A DNA stretch of 64,000 nucleotides from Psococerastis gibbosa (GCA_963971405.1 OZ020487.1:27389371-27453370), one strand, 5' to 3'. Positions 31,151 to 43,199 are shown, counted from the stretch's first letter. The notes: a model not told the origin generated them from the sequence alone. Numbers and translations are program-made.

Positions 31151-31365
31151 CTGAAATTCAAAAAAGGGGAAAGGGGAAGCACACGAAGTCTTTAGAAGAG
31201 GTTTTTTTCTGGAGCCTGTAATGCTGTCATGGCCATAGGTCTCATGCGCAACTTGAGTATGTGTTTAATTCATTTTAACAATAGGAATTTACAGCCTTAA
31301 CTCGACTACAATGGGTAAGCACGAGCTACAGCTACATTATTGTTATTTAAGAGAGCAATAAAATT

Positions 31366-31520
31366 GTTTGTTTTCCGACGCCTGCCTTCATCATTTCTGC
31401 TTTAAGCAACCCTGTCGGTCTGGCGTGGGGTGTGAGTGATTATTAACTTGAGGCACCCTAAGGGCAGACTCCTTCACCTCAGGGAGAAGGGGAGTTGACT
31501 GACAGGGTGGACCTCCTGAT
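31366..31520 (-). repeat. Retroposon family R1, minus copy, 5' part missing
   Basis: The reverse complement matches the 3' half of 34419-34773: CAGGAGGTCCACCCTGTCAG, TCAACTCCCCTTCTCCCTGA, TCTGCCCTTAGGGTGCCTCA, AGCAGAAATGATGAAGGCAG. The 5' part is absent, as expected for truncated retroposition. Confidence 0.75.
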
Positions 31521-31524
31521 ACCG

Positions 31525-33180
31525 AACCAGGCAAGAGAGTTGTGGAAAATGAAAAGTAATCTGATTTATATCAAGCCAAGTAATAAGTAATACAAAGATT
31601 GACCACGGAACAAGAATAGCTAAAAAAGGAAAAAAATCGGGTGAAACGTTTTTCCTTGAAAAATTAGACTAGGCTAGACTATGACAGAACTTGTGCCAGA
31701 ACTGTTAAGTGTACGTGATTAGCCATGTATCCTAGCAGGTATTTTCCAGGTCAAGCCAACCTAGACCACCCCTACGAATTTCTACAATCATATGCAAATA
31801 TGCTGTCTGTGGACACGCCGCGGACACATTTAGTACAATCAACACTCAGGTGCATGCCTAAACTAACACGGGTCCAATGAGAGAATCCCATCCCCACGCC
31901 TATTCCCGGAATACGTGGGCTGCACAAACTACTCGTGTCCATATAGTTGAATGTTAATCTTCCTGCTGTAAACTGAGAATTCATTTAAGCAATTTGCCAT
32001 GCTTTGAAGTAGATGTCCCTCATTGGTTACCTGTTGTCTGAGACCTTATCCGGAATGACAAGGTTTACAATAAACCAAGCAAAAGAAATTTAGGATCTAA
32101 ATCAGGCAATACTAAACTTATGGTTAGGCACGTTGACAATAACTAACCAATATTCAGCGAATGATTAGCTTAAAGGGAGGATTCCAAAAACTTCGTCAAG
32201 TGAAGTAATCTTCGTCATATCTCTCTGTAAGGGTAATTAGTCTTGTCCATAAAGTCCTCCTTAACTTGCAGGATCTGTCATTACAACTTCCCTATGCCAC
32301 GTACCGGCGACACTACCCGCTTACAAAGCCTACATGTATGCTGTATTTATAGTATTTAAAAAAATGAAATAAATATGATGTGAACTCCAATTAATAAGAA
32401 AAAATTACCCAAATTTAGCCATCATCGGCGAAAAATTAAAAAACCATTTAACACAGAACGACCTGGAAAAAACTTAATGGAACAGCACGGTTTGTCGAAT
32501 TGGGCATTTAATAGCGAAGAATATCGGCTGATACTTACAAAAATTAAACTGTAACATTATAGGGGGCATATTACGATTCGCCCTTAGCTCGCGTAGCATG
32601 TTATGTAGTGATTGGAGACGGCGTATGGCTTGGACTTATGGCGTGTAGAGTACCGAACTTCGACTGTGCGTTGGAAGTATTTAACAAGCTGTTAAAGTTT
32701 CAATCATAAAAGCGTTGAAAATTAATTGAAGTTAACTAGAAGGCCGACAATTTCAATGCAGGATTAACAGGAAGCGGCAAGATAAAAGGTTTAATGAGGT
32801 AATCAAGCAGGAGGCTGACACAGCAGCCTGTCATTAGCCCGTATTTCACCCCTATGTACCCGGTAATTTTACTTATCATCCTACTAATCCTCCTGTATCA
32901 GATAACGTCCCAAAATATGACAAATCATCGTGATGGGTTCAGTATATAAGGCGACAGCTCGTGTGAACCACACAAAACATATTAATACAAAAATTTGACT
33001 CCTGTATTGCGTATAAGTTAGTTTATTATATTATCGATACAATACAATGTATCGCATTGTAAATAATTTGGGCGAATTCAGCTAAAAGATTCGTCCATTT
33101 CACGCTTTGCCTCATCTCAAATCATGAGCAATCATACGGATGGTGATAATTTGATCAGGTAAACAAATTAAATTGGCACC
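31525..33180. other. Non-coding stretch, no gene seen
   Basis: No supported exon or element. The section 32740-32935 has a mixed base composition and few homopolymers, as possible cis-regulatory DNA would, but this is only an impression. Confidence 0.35.
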
Positions 33181-33182
33181 CA

Positions 33183-33450
33183 GGAATAGTCCAGTAGGTA
33201 GAAAACTAGACCATGAAATGGTTCGAGACTCGACATAAATGAAAAAATTCCGCCCGACCTGGGTCCACCGAACCCTCAAAAAATAGGTATCTTACCTTTT
33301 TCGGTAGGCTAAAGCCACCACTGTTTTTGACCACATCCCAACAAATAGTGAACTCTACTAGTCCCCAGACCCTTGTTAGGTTGCCGTGCGGCACGAGCCA
33401 GGTTTTGAAAATGGAGGTGAAGAAGGAAATGAAATGAAATGAATGAATAG
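33183..33450 (+). mobile_element. tRNA-derived SINE (family S2)
   Basis: Box A TAGTCCAGTAGG (33187-33198) and box B GGTTCGAGACTC (33220-33231), both close to the polymerase III consensus and correctly spaced. A body of about 190 bp follows, with an AATG/AATGA simple-repeat tail (about 33425-33450). Not a functional tRNA: there is no acceptor stem. No TSD was identified. Confidence 0.7.
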
Positions 33451-33943
33451 AACTATTGCACTACAGGCATATATAATCCTGAGATCCTAGCATCCTACTA
33501 AAACTACTAAATAAAAAGTGAGCGTTGAAAACTTGTCATAGATGAGAAAAACACTCCATATGAAGCTAAAATATGATATAATTTTTTGTCGAGAAAGATG
33601 GGGAGTAGTTGCTGACAATATAAAACGAATTGTATTGTACTATATAGTCTCATAACCGTGATTGAACGTCATCGTTAAATTTATATGGATTGGGTTTTAT
33701 AAACAACATGGCAGGATCCTCGTTAAACCATTTTATGACGCAATGTCCGACACTTGGATATTAATGTCTTCATCTAAATAATCCCTCCATAATTGAGGGT
33801 AGGAGCAAGGTTTGACGTTTACAGGTACATACTGAAACCGTATTTTATTCCTCCAAATATTCCAATTCCAATAACAGGTAAACTAACATGAATTAAATCG
33901 GAATTCGGATAGATGAAAAAATTAGGGATTCATCACCCCCAAT

Positions 33944-34236
33944 CAGGGGCGTAAAAATGGGGGGGGGCACGGTCCAACTTGCCCCCCCCCCCCAGCCTCG
34001 AGCATTGTAAGACGTGGTTCATTCTTCATGGCATGGTCCCCTTTGCAGCAATATGAATGTAAGCATTCCTTTTTTTAGCTTTGTAAAATCTACAGTTACA
34101 CTTTACAACTATTAAAATGTTTAAAACCCTACTATTTTGCTTCTATATTTTCAATATTTCCTTAAATCCTGCCTGATGACGTCATAAGGTCTACTTAGTT
34201 TTGCCCCCGCCATCATTCTAAAACTTTACGCCTCTG
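33944..34236. mobile_element. hAT-like MITE C
   Basis: A 293-bp element with 8-bp TSDs CCCCCAAT (33936-33943 and 34237-34244). The inverted termini CAGGGGCGTAAA and CAGAGGCGTAAA match at 11 of 12. Runs of G and C follow the left terminus. No coding sequence. Confidence 0.86.
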
Positions 34237-34324
34237 CCCCCAATCAATCATAGGATAATAAAATTTTAGTTCACTTTTTACCAAGCCTATGTAGTAGGTA
34301 CCAGTACGCACGCCTGTATTAGAG

Positions 34325-34395
34325 TAAAAGAATAAATAAATAAATAAGGACTCTTTATTGTTTCTATTACTAAGCCTCGTATCTTAGGAAAACAA
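34325..34395 (-). repeat. SINE family S3 tail, minus orientation
   Basis: The reverse complement GAGGCTTAGTAATAGAAACA followed by ATAAAGAGTCCTTATTTATT matches the 3' end of the SINE at 47394-47556. Confidence 0.7.
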
Positions 34396-34418
34396 TAATT
34401 TTTTCATCAAGATGAACA

Positions 34419-34773
34419 GCCAACGGCCTTACCATGTTGATTCCATTAGAGCAGAGCATGTTTCAAACTGCGGCAACTTGGTAGTGTGCACAGCGTTGGC
34501 AGGGGAACCTGGTGGGACATGATAACGCGCTTTGGCAGTATAAGTCGAGTCCTGGTCACCTCCGATTTAATCGTGTGACTTTACCATGTTCCCCAAGTGG
34601 TTCGGAATCCACTATAATCAGGAGGTCCACCCTGTCAGTCAACTCCCCTTTCCCCGAGGTGAAAGAGTCTGCCCTTAGGGTGCCTCAAGTTAACAAACAG
34701 ACTCACTCCCCCCGCCAGGCTGACAGGGTTGCTTAAAAAGCAGAAATGCTGAAAGCAGGCGTTAGAAACAACA
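34419..34773 (+). mobile_element. Full-length retroposon, family R1 reference copy
   Basis: A 355-bp element with 15-bp TSDs TCATCAAGATGAACA (34404-34418 and 34774-34788). It starts GCCAACGGCCTTACC, as do the other copies. A box-B-like string GTGGTTCGGAATCC (about 34598-34611) sits in the middle. A plus-strand frame reads SPGHLRFNRVTLPCSPSGSE; the same peptide pattern is conserved in copies at 8091-8376 and 44322-44690. Whether it is coding or a SINE is undecided; long TSDs show LINE-type mobilisation. Confidence 0.88.
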
Positions 34774-34789
34774 TCATCAAGATGAACAC

Positions 34790-35840
34790 TTTCCTGGTAC
34801 GAAATGATGACATTTCCTTGGCCCTGTTATAATACATCACGTCTTAGTTTCAGTGTGAGTATTCGCATTACTCTAATTCATCAGTAAATTTGGGCTATGT
34901 GAACTCAAGGTCACTTATTTCCCCTAATAATTTCCTTAGTAAAGTAGTCTGCCTACATAAGTAAATCATTAGTGCACCTAAATGGCATGGATCCTTTCGT
35001 ATTTAGGAGGCAGAAAAAGAATAGAATGAGTAGTTTTCGTGCAGGGTTTACGAGGGGTCAGCAGCGCATTAGGTCGAGAAGAAAGGTCACGACATTCAGC
35101 AGTAAATCCGGGGGCAGTAAAACCCGGACATAAACCCGCAGCCTCCAGGAGCCTCGTGCACAAGATTATCGTAATTAGTAACTCCAGGTTTATTACACAT
35201 CACCAAACCATTTTCAACAGCAATCAATACACCGTGGTTAAATCGCCATTAAGACCACTTATTTTACAAGAGGCTTAATTTTTCATTTGTATTACAACAG
35301 GTTAAAACTGTCAACTGCCTCAAGAATTATCTTAATTATTTTTAGACTAACTAGGCTACGGTATATAGTACAATAGATATTCAGTATTCACTGTACCAAT
35401 TCAATTTTTAAGTATTTTTATTATTTATTCATCAATACAGGAATGTAGAGCTTCTGTGCCAAATTTTGGAAGTGCTGTGTTACCCCTCAATCCCACCTAG
35501 ATTATTTCGGTGGTTGACGGTTTAGGCCGGAAATAAGGTCCTGCAAGAACCAAACTTAGCGGCTAGAGCCCCAGGAATTCACCAAATACGCCTATGTATA
35601 TGCTTCAGATTTAATTAAATCATTGTTAAAGCTCACCCTTCGTGCGCAGAGACGCTGTAAAATTCTGCAAAAGTTCGGACTCCTAAATCAATTTGAATGA
35701 TAAAGCTTTCTGGCCAAAATAAATTTACCATGCAGGGCACATCCAAACGGATCCTCATAGCTTATACCATTCTACTGTATTTGTTCTCTGCTTATATGTT
35801 ACGTCTGTATTTTTATTTCACCAATGGATAAGCCGGACAT
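34790..35840. other. Non-coding stretch, no gene seen
   Basis: No supported gene or element. Overlapping short frames on both strands near 34978-35278 have no family resemblance. Confidence 0.35.
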
Positions 35841-35851
35841 ATACTTCACAT

Positions 35852-35942
35852 AGCAGAGGTTCACCAGATTACGTGTAGCATTGGGCTTAAAGAAAACTGA
35901 TGCCGGAAGCCTAATGCTACGGCGTAATTAAAAAAAAAAAAA
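35852..35942 (+). mobile_element. Short poly(A)-tailed hairpin retroposon
   Basis: 11-bp direct repeats ATACTTCACAT (35841-35851 and 35943-35953) enclose about 78 bp plus a poly(A) tail (about 35930-35942). Most of the insert is one long hairpin: ATTACGTGTAGCATTGGGCTT (35868-35888) pairs with AAGCCTAATGCTACGGCGTAAT (35907-35928). This looks like a retroposed structured small RNA. I do not recognise the source RNA. Confidence 0.75.
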
Positions 35943-37002
35943 ATACTTCACATGACAAAAGTTAAATGAGGCATACAAAAATAAAAATTGTATGCTTTTG
36001 AAAAGTAGGCGCCAAGAGATAGATTCCCACCTGGGGCGGTGCCCAGGTTCCCCGAACAATGCCCCAACCTGATGGGCCAGGTGGGGAGCAATAGCATTGG
36101 GAACGTTGTAAAGTTTTATGATTTCCAGGCTTGCAATATATGTGAATGGTAGGTATTTGGGGAGTAATACATATTTACTTAAAATTATTTATCTTATAAT
36201 ACACCCTGAATAATTCGGATATAGACGGTTCTCAGCCAATACAGGCATTCAGGTTTATTTATTCATTTCTCGGTATCGCGCAGTGATTGGTGCCTTGGGA
36301 AAGACGGGGGACTCGCGACGTGCTCAGAATACCCCAACAGGTTACATTTCCGGCGCGCCTTCCCACATTTGTGCCTTAAAAACCAAATTAATTGGGAGGA
36401 ACCTGTAAAATGAAGAATGACCAGGGAAGCGGTCACGACTCACTCCGAGTTGAGAAAGAAAATGAATCAAGTGTATTAAATAATTCGGCAATTTATATTC
36501 CCAGCCACAAACCAGTCAGATGTTGCAGTGTTAAAATCAAATTATCCTTTTTTCTTCCGACATTTCGGTCATTCGAAAAGGTTCTACATGGTAAGCCATT
36601 TCATTTTCGGTCGTTTTCTAACAGAAAATTGCTGACCGTTAAGTTCAAAGTTCTAGTCATAAAACATTAACTTTACTAAAATTTATGTGAGCTCAAAAAC
36701 ATAATATGCATTTTTATGGGAGTGAAGAAAGTAATTGAATGGAAAGACCAGCGGGCTCTTTTCAAATTTTTCTCCCGTATTTTATGCAGTAACTCACTCA
36801 GAAAAGGGGGAAAATTCAAAGTAACTAGTGGCCTAGACTCGTATCTGTACTTGGTTAAGTCATGCTTTCACCTGTTTCATACGTAAGCTTGTCTCAGCTT
36901 GTCCATTCTCGCTTGTAGCCGGTGTAGGTTGACATCGAGAACCTATAGAAGTTTGCCAATGGCCCAAAATGCATACGGAAACAATACAAATAATGTCCGT
37001 AA

Positions 37003-37062
37003 TCCATGGGGTCGTTGGCATTGGACAAGGGACCATAAAAAGTCCTTAAATAAATAAATAAC
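37003..37062 (+). repeat. SINE S3-like tail fragment
   Basis: GGACCATAAAAAGTCCTTAA followed by ATAAATAAATAA resembles the S3 tail (AATAAAAAGTCCTTATTTATTT). The body upstream (36880-37003) could not be aligned by eye. Confidence 0.45.
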
Positions 37063-37915
37063 TAAAGTATTGAAATTTTACAATAAACAGTATATAATCT
37101 CTTATGTAAAAAGAAATGTTTGCCGGCAGTCGTCACGTCGGAATGAGTGTCGTTCCAATTCACACGAAATTTCAATAATTTAAGAAGACTACAATCTCGT
37201 AATCGGTTAAACATTAGTGGTATTCACATACGTCATGTATCAAGGTTACAGTAAATTCGAAATGAAATCCATACATTAAGCAAGATTTCGATTGTATTTC
37301 TTTCTTCCTTTAGTTTTCATTTCTAATTTAAGCTTATAACTAAGTTGCCACTCTACCAAAAGATTGGGAGTGCACCTATTAACTTGTTCAACGTTGAATC
37401 CTCACTATCATATTGGAACAACAGCAGCAATACATGTGTATTTATGTATAATTTATGTATGTAACATGAAAAGCTCAGAAATCTAAACAAAAAACTTAAT
37501 TGTATAAATAACTGCGGGATCGTCGAAGGAACACATGGTGATGGTGCATGGCGATAAAGAAAGGTTTCGTAGAAATGGAAGATGGGTATAGTAGTAAACA
37601 TAAAACGTTGTGAGCCCATCAGGAATTTGAACAATGCTGCGTTTACGACGAAATCACCTGAGAATATTATACAACGAAAATAACACAAAAAGATACAATA
37701 GGCTATGAATAGAATCAAGCTAAAAGTATACATAAATAATGCACCCCTTCATTGTAAGCAACAGCAAAACCGCATTCAACGCCCAACACATATATACGTA
37801 TCTTGGGAGTAAACGCCAAGAAGCTATTCACATCTCCCCCTTATTGCCGCATATGAATTTTTGTAAATCCCCCGACCCTGCACTGGCTTGACATTAGCTC
37901 CCCATCCAAAAATGA

Positions 37916-37985
37916 TTAGCGGTGGGGTAAGTAGCTTGCTTTTGTTGCTGGGACAAGGGTTCAAATCCCGTTATCGCTCACCCCC
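37916..37985 (+). repeat. tRNA-like SINE head
   Basis: Box B GGTTCAAATCC is exact within GGGACAAGGGTTCAAATCCC. AGCGGT near 37919 can pair with ATCGCT near 37979 like an acceptor stem. The D- and anticodon arms are too short for a functional tRNA (about 61 nt). Confidence 0.5.
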
Positions 37986-38867
37986 AGCCATCTATTTAAA
38001 ATTGGTTCCAGCTTGAAAATGGGGAATGGCTGATAAAGCTATTAGGGGGGGGGGGGGGTACATGTGGGGAGTATGTGTTTGCTTATATTACAGCGGTTTT
38101 GTTTGACCACTTACAATTCATTACAATAATATCGTCATCCAGCATATGAAGCGTCGGTTCATCCACACTTTCCAGTTCCTACAGTACATTTTCGGTCCAC
38201 TCTAGTTGATAGTGAAGACTAAAGATGGGGCTTTCTAACACGCTTAGATTGGTTACGTAATATACTAGCAGAAGGTGCCAATAATACTCGTACAGTTAGT
38301 TCGCAAAAAGGCTAGTTTCTATTCCAAACATAATTAATAAAATAGGAGTAGGTAAAAAAACTATTAACTTCGAATAAAATGTATCAAATAGACTGTTAAT
38401 AAAATTATGAAACTCTGGTCATAATCTTTTCAGATGCTACCTAGAAAAATATCCTTTACTAAGCCCTTCAAAATGAAGCCAGTGAGTCTTTAAACGTTGA
38501 TGCTTTGTTTTTGAAACCACGACATTTTCATTGAATTTCAAAGCTGTTTGAGCTGTCATTGGAGTGTGGTGGTTCTGCTGTCGCGTATTTGGGCGTTCGT
38601 GTATCAAACTGCCACTCCAGCTGAGGGAGTCAATTCAGGTGACATGTGTAAATGACTTCAGCAACCGAGACTTTATGGTTTCAGAACCTGCTATCATAAA
38701 CAGAGGTTTGCTCACTTAATTAATGGTGACATAAGCTGTTATATTGTATGTAGAAGGTTCGACAATGCGGAGTGTTATATTTTACACATAATGGAATAGG
38801 CACACAATAATCACATTTTTTTCTATTTCAATCCACTCAATCACTCAGTCTGCGATCCACTTAGGAG

Positions 38868-38999
38868 CCAGGGCGGACCCTGAAATATTTCTTGGGGGAG
38901 AGGGGGGGGGGGGTGTATTTGTTTTGCGTAGCATGTGCATGTGTTTATCTAGTCTTCACTGGTTTTTTTTCTGCCCCCCCCCCCTTGAGTCCACCACTA
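38868..38999. mobile_element. hAT-like MITE D
   Basis: A 132-bp element with 8-bp TSDs CTTAGGAG (38860-38867 and 39000-39007). The ends CCAGGGCGGACC and TAGTGGTGGACT are inverted but diverged. A G-run follows the left end and a C-run precedes the right end, as in MITEs B and C. Confidence 0.78.
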
Positions 39000-39573
39000 C
39001 TTAGGAGTTCCTGACCAATGTTACGGTTTTTTATAATAGCCTGCTTTATATACAAATTCAAATAATACAAAGTTACTAGAAAAATAATTTTTTAACGACT
39101 TCAATATACCTCACTATATTAATTAATAACCAAACTAGTTATTCGACGGACTTCCCCATATGTAATATCCACACGTCTTGTTTGCCATTGTGACATAAAC
39201 AATTGTTCACCGAGACACAACAGAGGCTTATTGTTTCTAGTAACTCTTTTTCTTCGGTTTTGCATCCGACATTGCAAACGTACCTAGTTCGACAGGGAAT
39301 CGCAAGTAACAGACAAATTTCACCATGAAATGTATAGCCTGCTGCTGTGGTGTCCATCAACTGAAAGCTAATAGACGCCACTTCGAAAAACGACGGTAAA
39401 TCTAGTGGAAATTCCATGGGAGTGGACAGCACCATCAGTGATAAAGTGCGGCAGTGGCAGGTTTAGGTAGGGTATCAGTTACCTCCACTAGCCATCTCAC
39501 TGCCAGGTAATAGATTTTCATGTGATCCATGTTCGAGATAGGAACCACTCACGGCATAGACCGCACGACTTAC

Positions 39574-39646
39574 CGTACAAATCGCTTCCTAACTCTTCCC
39601 ACCAATCAAGATATACTAGTATTAGCTGCAACACGTAAGTTCTTAC
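39574..39646 (-). CDS. Candidate exon of unknown gene
   Basis: On the minus strand, CCCCTTTCTTTTAATTTTCAG precedes a 73-nt segment ending G|GTAAGT. Only one frame is open: VRTYVLQLILVYLDWWEELG then SDLY, ending in phase 1. The splice signals are good, but the peptide matches no family I recognise. It may be chance or an exon of an unknown minus-strand transcript. Confidence 0.22.
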
Positions 39647-41289
39647 CTGAAAATTAAAAGAAAGGGGTGTTAAAATTATTGATCGGATTCGGGAAATTAA
39701 TATAAGGAAAAAAGCGGAAAATTTTGAAAATCAAAATGGTTATGTCCGTCTCTTTTGAATGTAAAAAGCGACACATTACTACAAACTGTGCCGGTATGCA
39801 ATGGCGGCAGTATCATCTGAAGTTTATTAAAAAAATTCTCTGTAGCACGACAAGGGGGGGGGGGGGGGCTGAGAAAGTAATGGATCTTTTTCTGCGCTAT
39901 CGATCGCTCTTATTAAATTTTTCCTGTCCATCTGTCTCTACAGTAACCAAACATTTCCGCATTGTTTTCTACTGAGTGAAAAGTAAAAATCAAGTAGAAC
40001 TGACATGAAAAACAGCAAAGATACATCCTACATCTAGGCACTTAACGAAACAGCCCACACCTTTTTCTGAATCATTTTGGTTCCAAAAAAAGGTGAAAAC
40101 TACAACATTCTGACAGGAGCTTTTCCAATATAAAGCCGGGGGGAAGGAAACAGTTAGGGGTGAGTTTGCTTCGCATTCAAAACATGACTATGGGATGGGC
40201 GAGATTCTGGGAGGGGGGGGGGGGGGCTAGCAATAACCCCAGCGATACCTGCGGGATTAACTTATAGGGTCGGGGAATTTGGGGCCCAAGGGGGCTGTAG
40301 CGGTCAGCACGCCCTTTGCTCACTCAGCTGGTTTTATCCAGTGTTTCTATCAGGATGGGGAACGTGTTCCAGCACCAGAGACCTGACTCTTCCAGCAATC
40401 CCAACCTACATCTGCACCATTAAATAGATTTGTATCGTGTATCTTTGAAATGGGATAGAATCCAAAGGATAGGGATTCAAAACACATTCCTTTACGAACG
40501 AGTGGTTATGTTAACTTATTAATGAATATTTCAATTGAGGTGAACGAGGAAGGTTCAATGACTGAATTCGATTGGGATGGAAACTATAAATGAAGTATTT
40601 TACAACATTCTGGAGGTTACAATCCGAATGGTCATCTGCCTATCTTGTGAGCGTAGAAAAACAATGTTTCGTCTTAGAACTATGAAACGATGAGTAAGAC
40701 TTATCAGTATTAAGGACACCTGCAATGGAATGATGAGGAGGCCCTGCCGCATCTTATTTATTATAAATGAATATAATATACGCTACTGTAAGTATAATTT
40801 AATATTCAGAAAATCCATTTCCAATCTGATGACTGTAACTTACAAGCCTAAATGCTGCTGGCTTGTCATTCCCCTATATTACACACTCGAATATAGGACA
40901 ATATTACATCAAATAAATATGGGTCTAAGAAAAATTGAAAAGTGTAACACCTAAATTCAGATTTAAATCGTATACTTCCACATAAACTTTCGATCGAATA
41001 AATATTGTATTATAGTATGTAACCAGGGCCAATAACACAGTACATTATATCGATCTATACTAAATTCAAAAGAACCGGTCCGAGTTTACTCGAACATGCT
41101 TTCCAATTTATCAAGTAGTAGCTAGAGAAAATGAGTAATTTAATGGTAAATAATTTTCCTATAGTCAAATTTCGGGCATCTGGGGGGGGGGGGGGGGTTG
41201 CCCACCTGACGTCACTGGAGGTGAGGTAAATTCTAGATAGGTCAGACCAACAAATTACCACACAGCAATAATGGCAGGGCACGCAATGC

Positions 41290-41935
41290 ATTTGACCGTG
41301 AATTTTCTATCATTTTTTCAAAAACATTTTTTTGCACAAAACCAATAATTTTTGGGAAAGCAACCTGTCCGGTTTCGTTACTCAATTTAACACCTAAAAC
41401 ATACCTGAAGGTAGAAATCATCGATGGAAAGGTTTCACAGAAAAATTATTTTTTAGTCCTTTTTCATTAAATTTTAGTTATTTTTTATTTTTTTACCCCC
41501 AGTAGCAAACTATCAAGGGGCAAGCGACCCCCCGCATTTTGTCAACATTAATAACGACTACAATATATGTGAATTTAATAGAAATCGTTGGAGCCGTTTT
41601 CCAAAAATATTTTTTTTTAGACGTTTTTTATGAGTTTTTCGAAAATAAAACCTTCCAAATTGAGTTAGCCCAAAATAAAAAAAAATGGTCCCGAGGTATG
41701 ATTTTTGTAAACCTACATGTCTAATTTAATCAAAATCGACCGAGTAGTTTGGGAAATTGACGAACAGACAGACAGAGCGACAGACAGAGCGACAGACAGA
41801 CATTTCGTAAAAACCTCTTTTTCGGGTTCCTGGGACCTCAAAACGTGTAAATCCGTTGAAATCTCGGAATCGAAAATTTCGACCATCACAAAGCTTTCCT
41901 TATACTACGTATAAATGGGAAAACAATTATATTAC
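41290..41935 (+). repeat. Dispersed repeat D4, long copy 1
   Basis: Aligns with 43200-43700 over about 500 bp: GTTACTC, ACACC.AAAACATA, ACAATATATGTGAATTTAA.AGAAATC, then a GACAGACAGACA tract (41761-41801) and ATTTCGTAAA. The end CTTTCCTTATACTACGTATAAA is shared with 62990-63075. No ORF. Such A-rich tails with a GACA tract occur in repeats of many insects (general recollection). Confidence 0.8.
41758..41803. repeat. GACA-rich tandem repeat inside D4
   Basis: ACAGACAGAGCGACAGACAGAG-type 14-bp units, about three copies, mark the position where copy 43565-43590 has a shorter ACAGACAGACCGACAGACA tract. Confidence 0.8.
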
Positions 41936-43199
41936 TATTATTTATAACGCAGTACGTCGTCATGTACCATTAATGTAGGGCTGCAGATATGCCCAGTATT
42001 TGCCTATAGCTGCACCTGAACAGTAGGCAAGGTGTGTTGCACAGCACAGTACAAGTAGCAAGAAAACCCAGACGCCAAACTATGCTTCGGGAAACAATAA
42101 ATTACAACGACGACCATTTTTGTCGATTACCTCAGGCCCGGCATAATACACACAACGATGAAAAACCAATAACCGTTCGAATAGGTAGACGGTAGTAAAC
42201 ACCCCAGAGGCCAACCTACGCAAAACGGGTAGTGTCATCTAGATAAACCATAATGTTAGGTTGCGGCCTGCATTTTAGTGATGGCCAAAATTAGTGCTGC
42301 CGAATTTATATCGGTAGCTTCAGGGCAACCTGAGACAGGCACTCCACTGTTCTTTCTGTAGCCTATAAATAGAATAGACTATCATTGTATTACTAATGAC
42401 TTATACCTGTAATAGTATAAACAAATGGGAAGCAAGTAGAATTAGTTTGATAAACTGCTATGATTTTTTGTAATTCCTTCAATATTTTGTACCGCACTGA
42501 TCTATCCAATTAACGTCTAGAGACATAATATTTATTGACGTGTACCTATTAGGATATGAAAAATTTTAGTAAACGAGCTAGTTGGTGAATTCACGTTAAA
42601 ACGTTAAAACATTTACAGTCGACTTCACGCTGATTTAATATTTTTTACCTAATTAGGGGAGTCTCCAATTAACGCTGATTAGGATGTGTTACAACACGTA
42701 CAAATTTTTTATCTACGGGAACCTAGTAATATTAACACGTAAAAGTCCATCTTGATGCAATATCTGAATATCTTCTCGTAGAATTTATTATAATTTTATT
42801 TCTAGAAGTGTGCCATACTTTCGGGCGATTGGGCGGCGTGTTTCTCAATAAATAGTGGACTGAACGTAGGTTCGTACACTGCTGTATTCTGCAAATAATA
42901 TTCTACTCAGAGATAGCAAATGCAAAATTTCTCCGAGAAGAACAGTTTTAATGCATAGGCGCTGACAAACGATCCGGTACGATCACATGCTTTTCTATTT
43001 ATCAATTAGTATAGGCACCGTAATATTTCTATGGTAAATAATTGGCCCGTGGCAAAATCAGCTGCCTATAGTTTTCCGTATCCTATAGCACCGGGTTGGT
43101 CGATGGGGCAGTTGCACAGTATGGAATAGGCAGGCCAATAATATAATACTGAACAATAATAATACGAGTATGGCATGCAATCCATTGGGGCACAGACTA

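Noticed and set aside
37353-37733. 126-codon hydrophobic minus-strand frame
   Set aside because: Phe/Ile-rich low-complexity translation of AT-rich DNA; no signal of a real membrane protein.
37916-37985. Possible tRNA gene with exact box B
   Set aside because: Only about 61 nt between the putative acceptor halves, with no proper D- or anticodon arm; treated as a SINE head.
39139-39435. 98-codon minus-strand frame with a faint LamG-like start (ISFQLMDTTAAG)
   Set aside because: The rest is Cys-rich without LamG pattern and no convincing acceptor/donor pair frames it.
41161-41220. Poly(G) followed by CACCTGACGTCACTG as a possible hAT right end
   Set aside because: No matching inverted left end or 8-bp TSD could be found.
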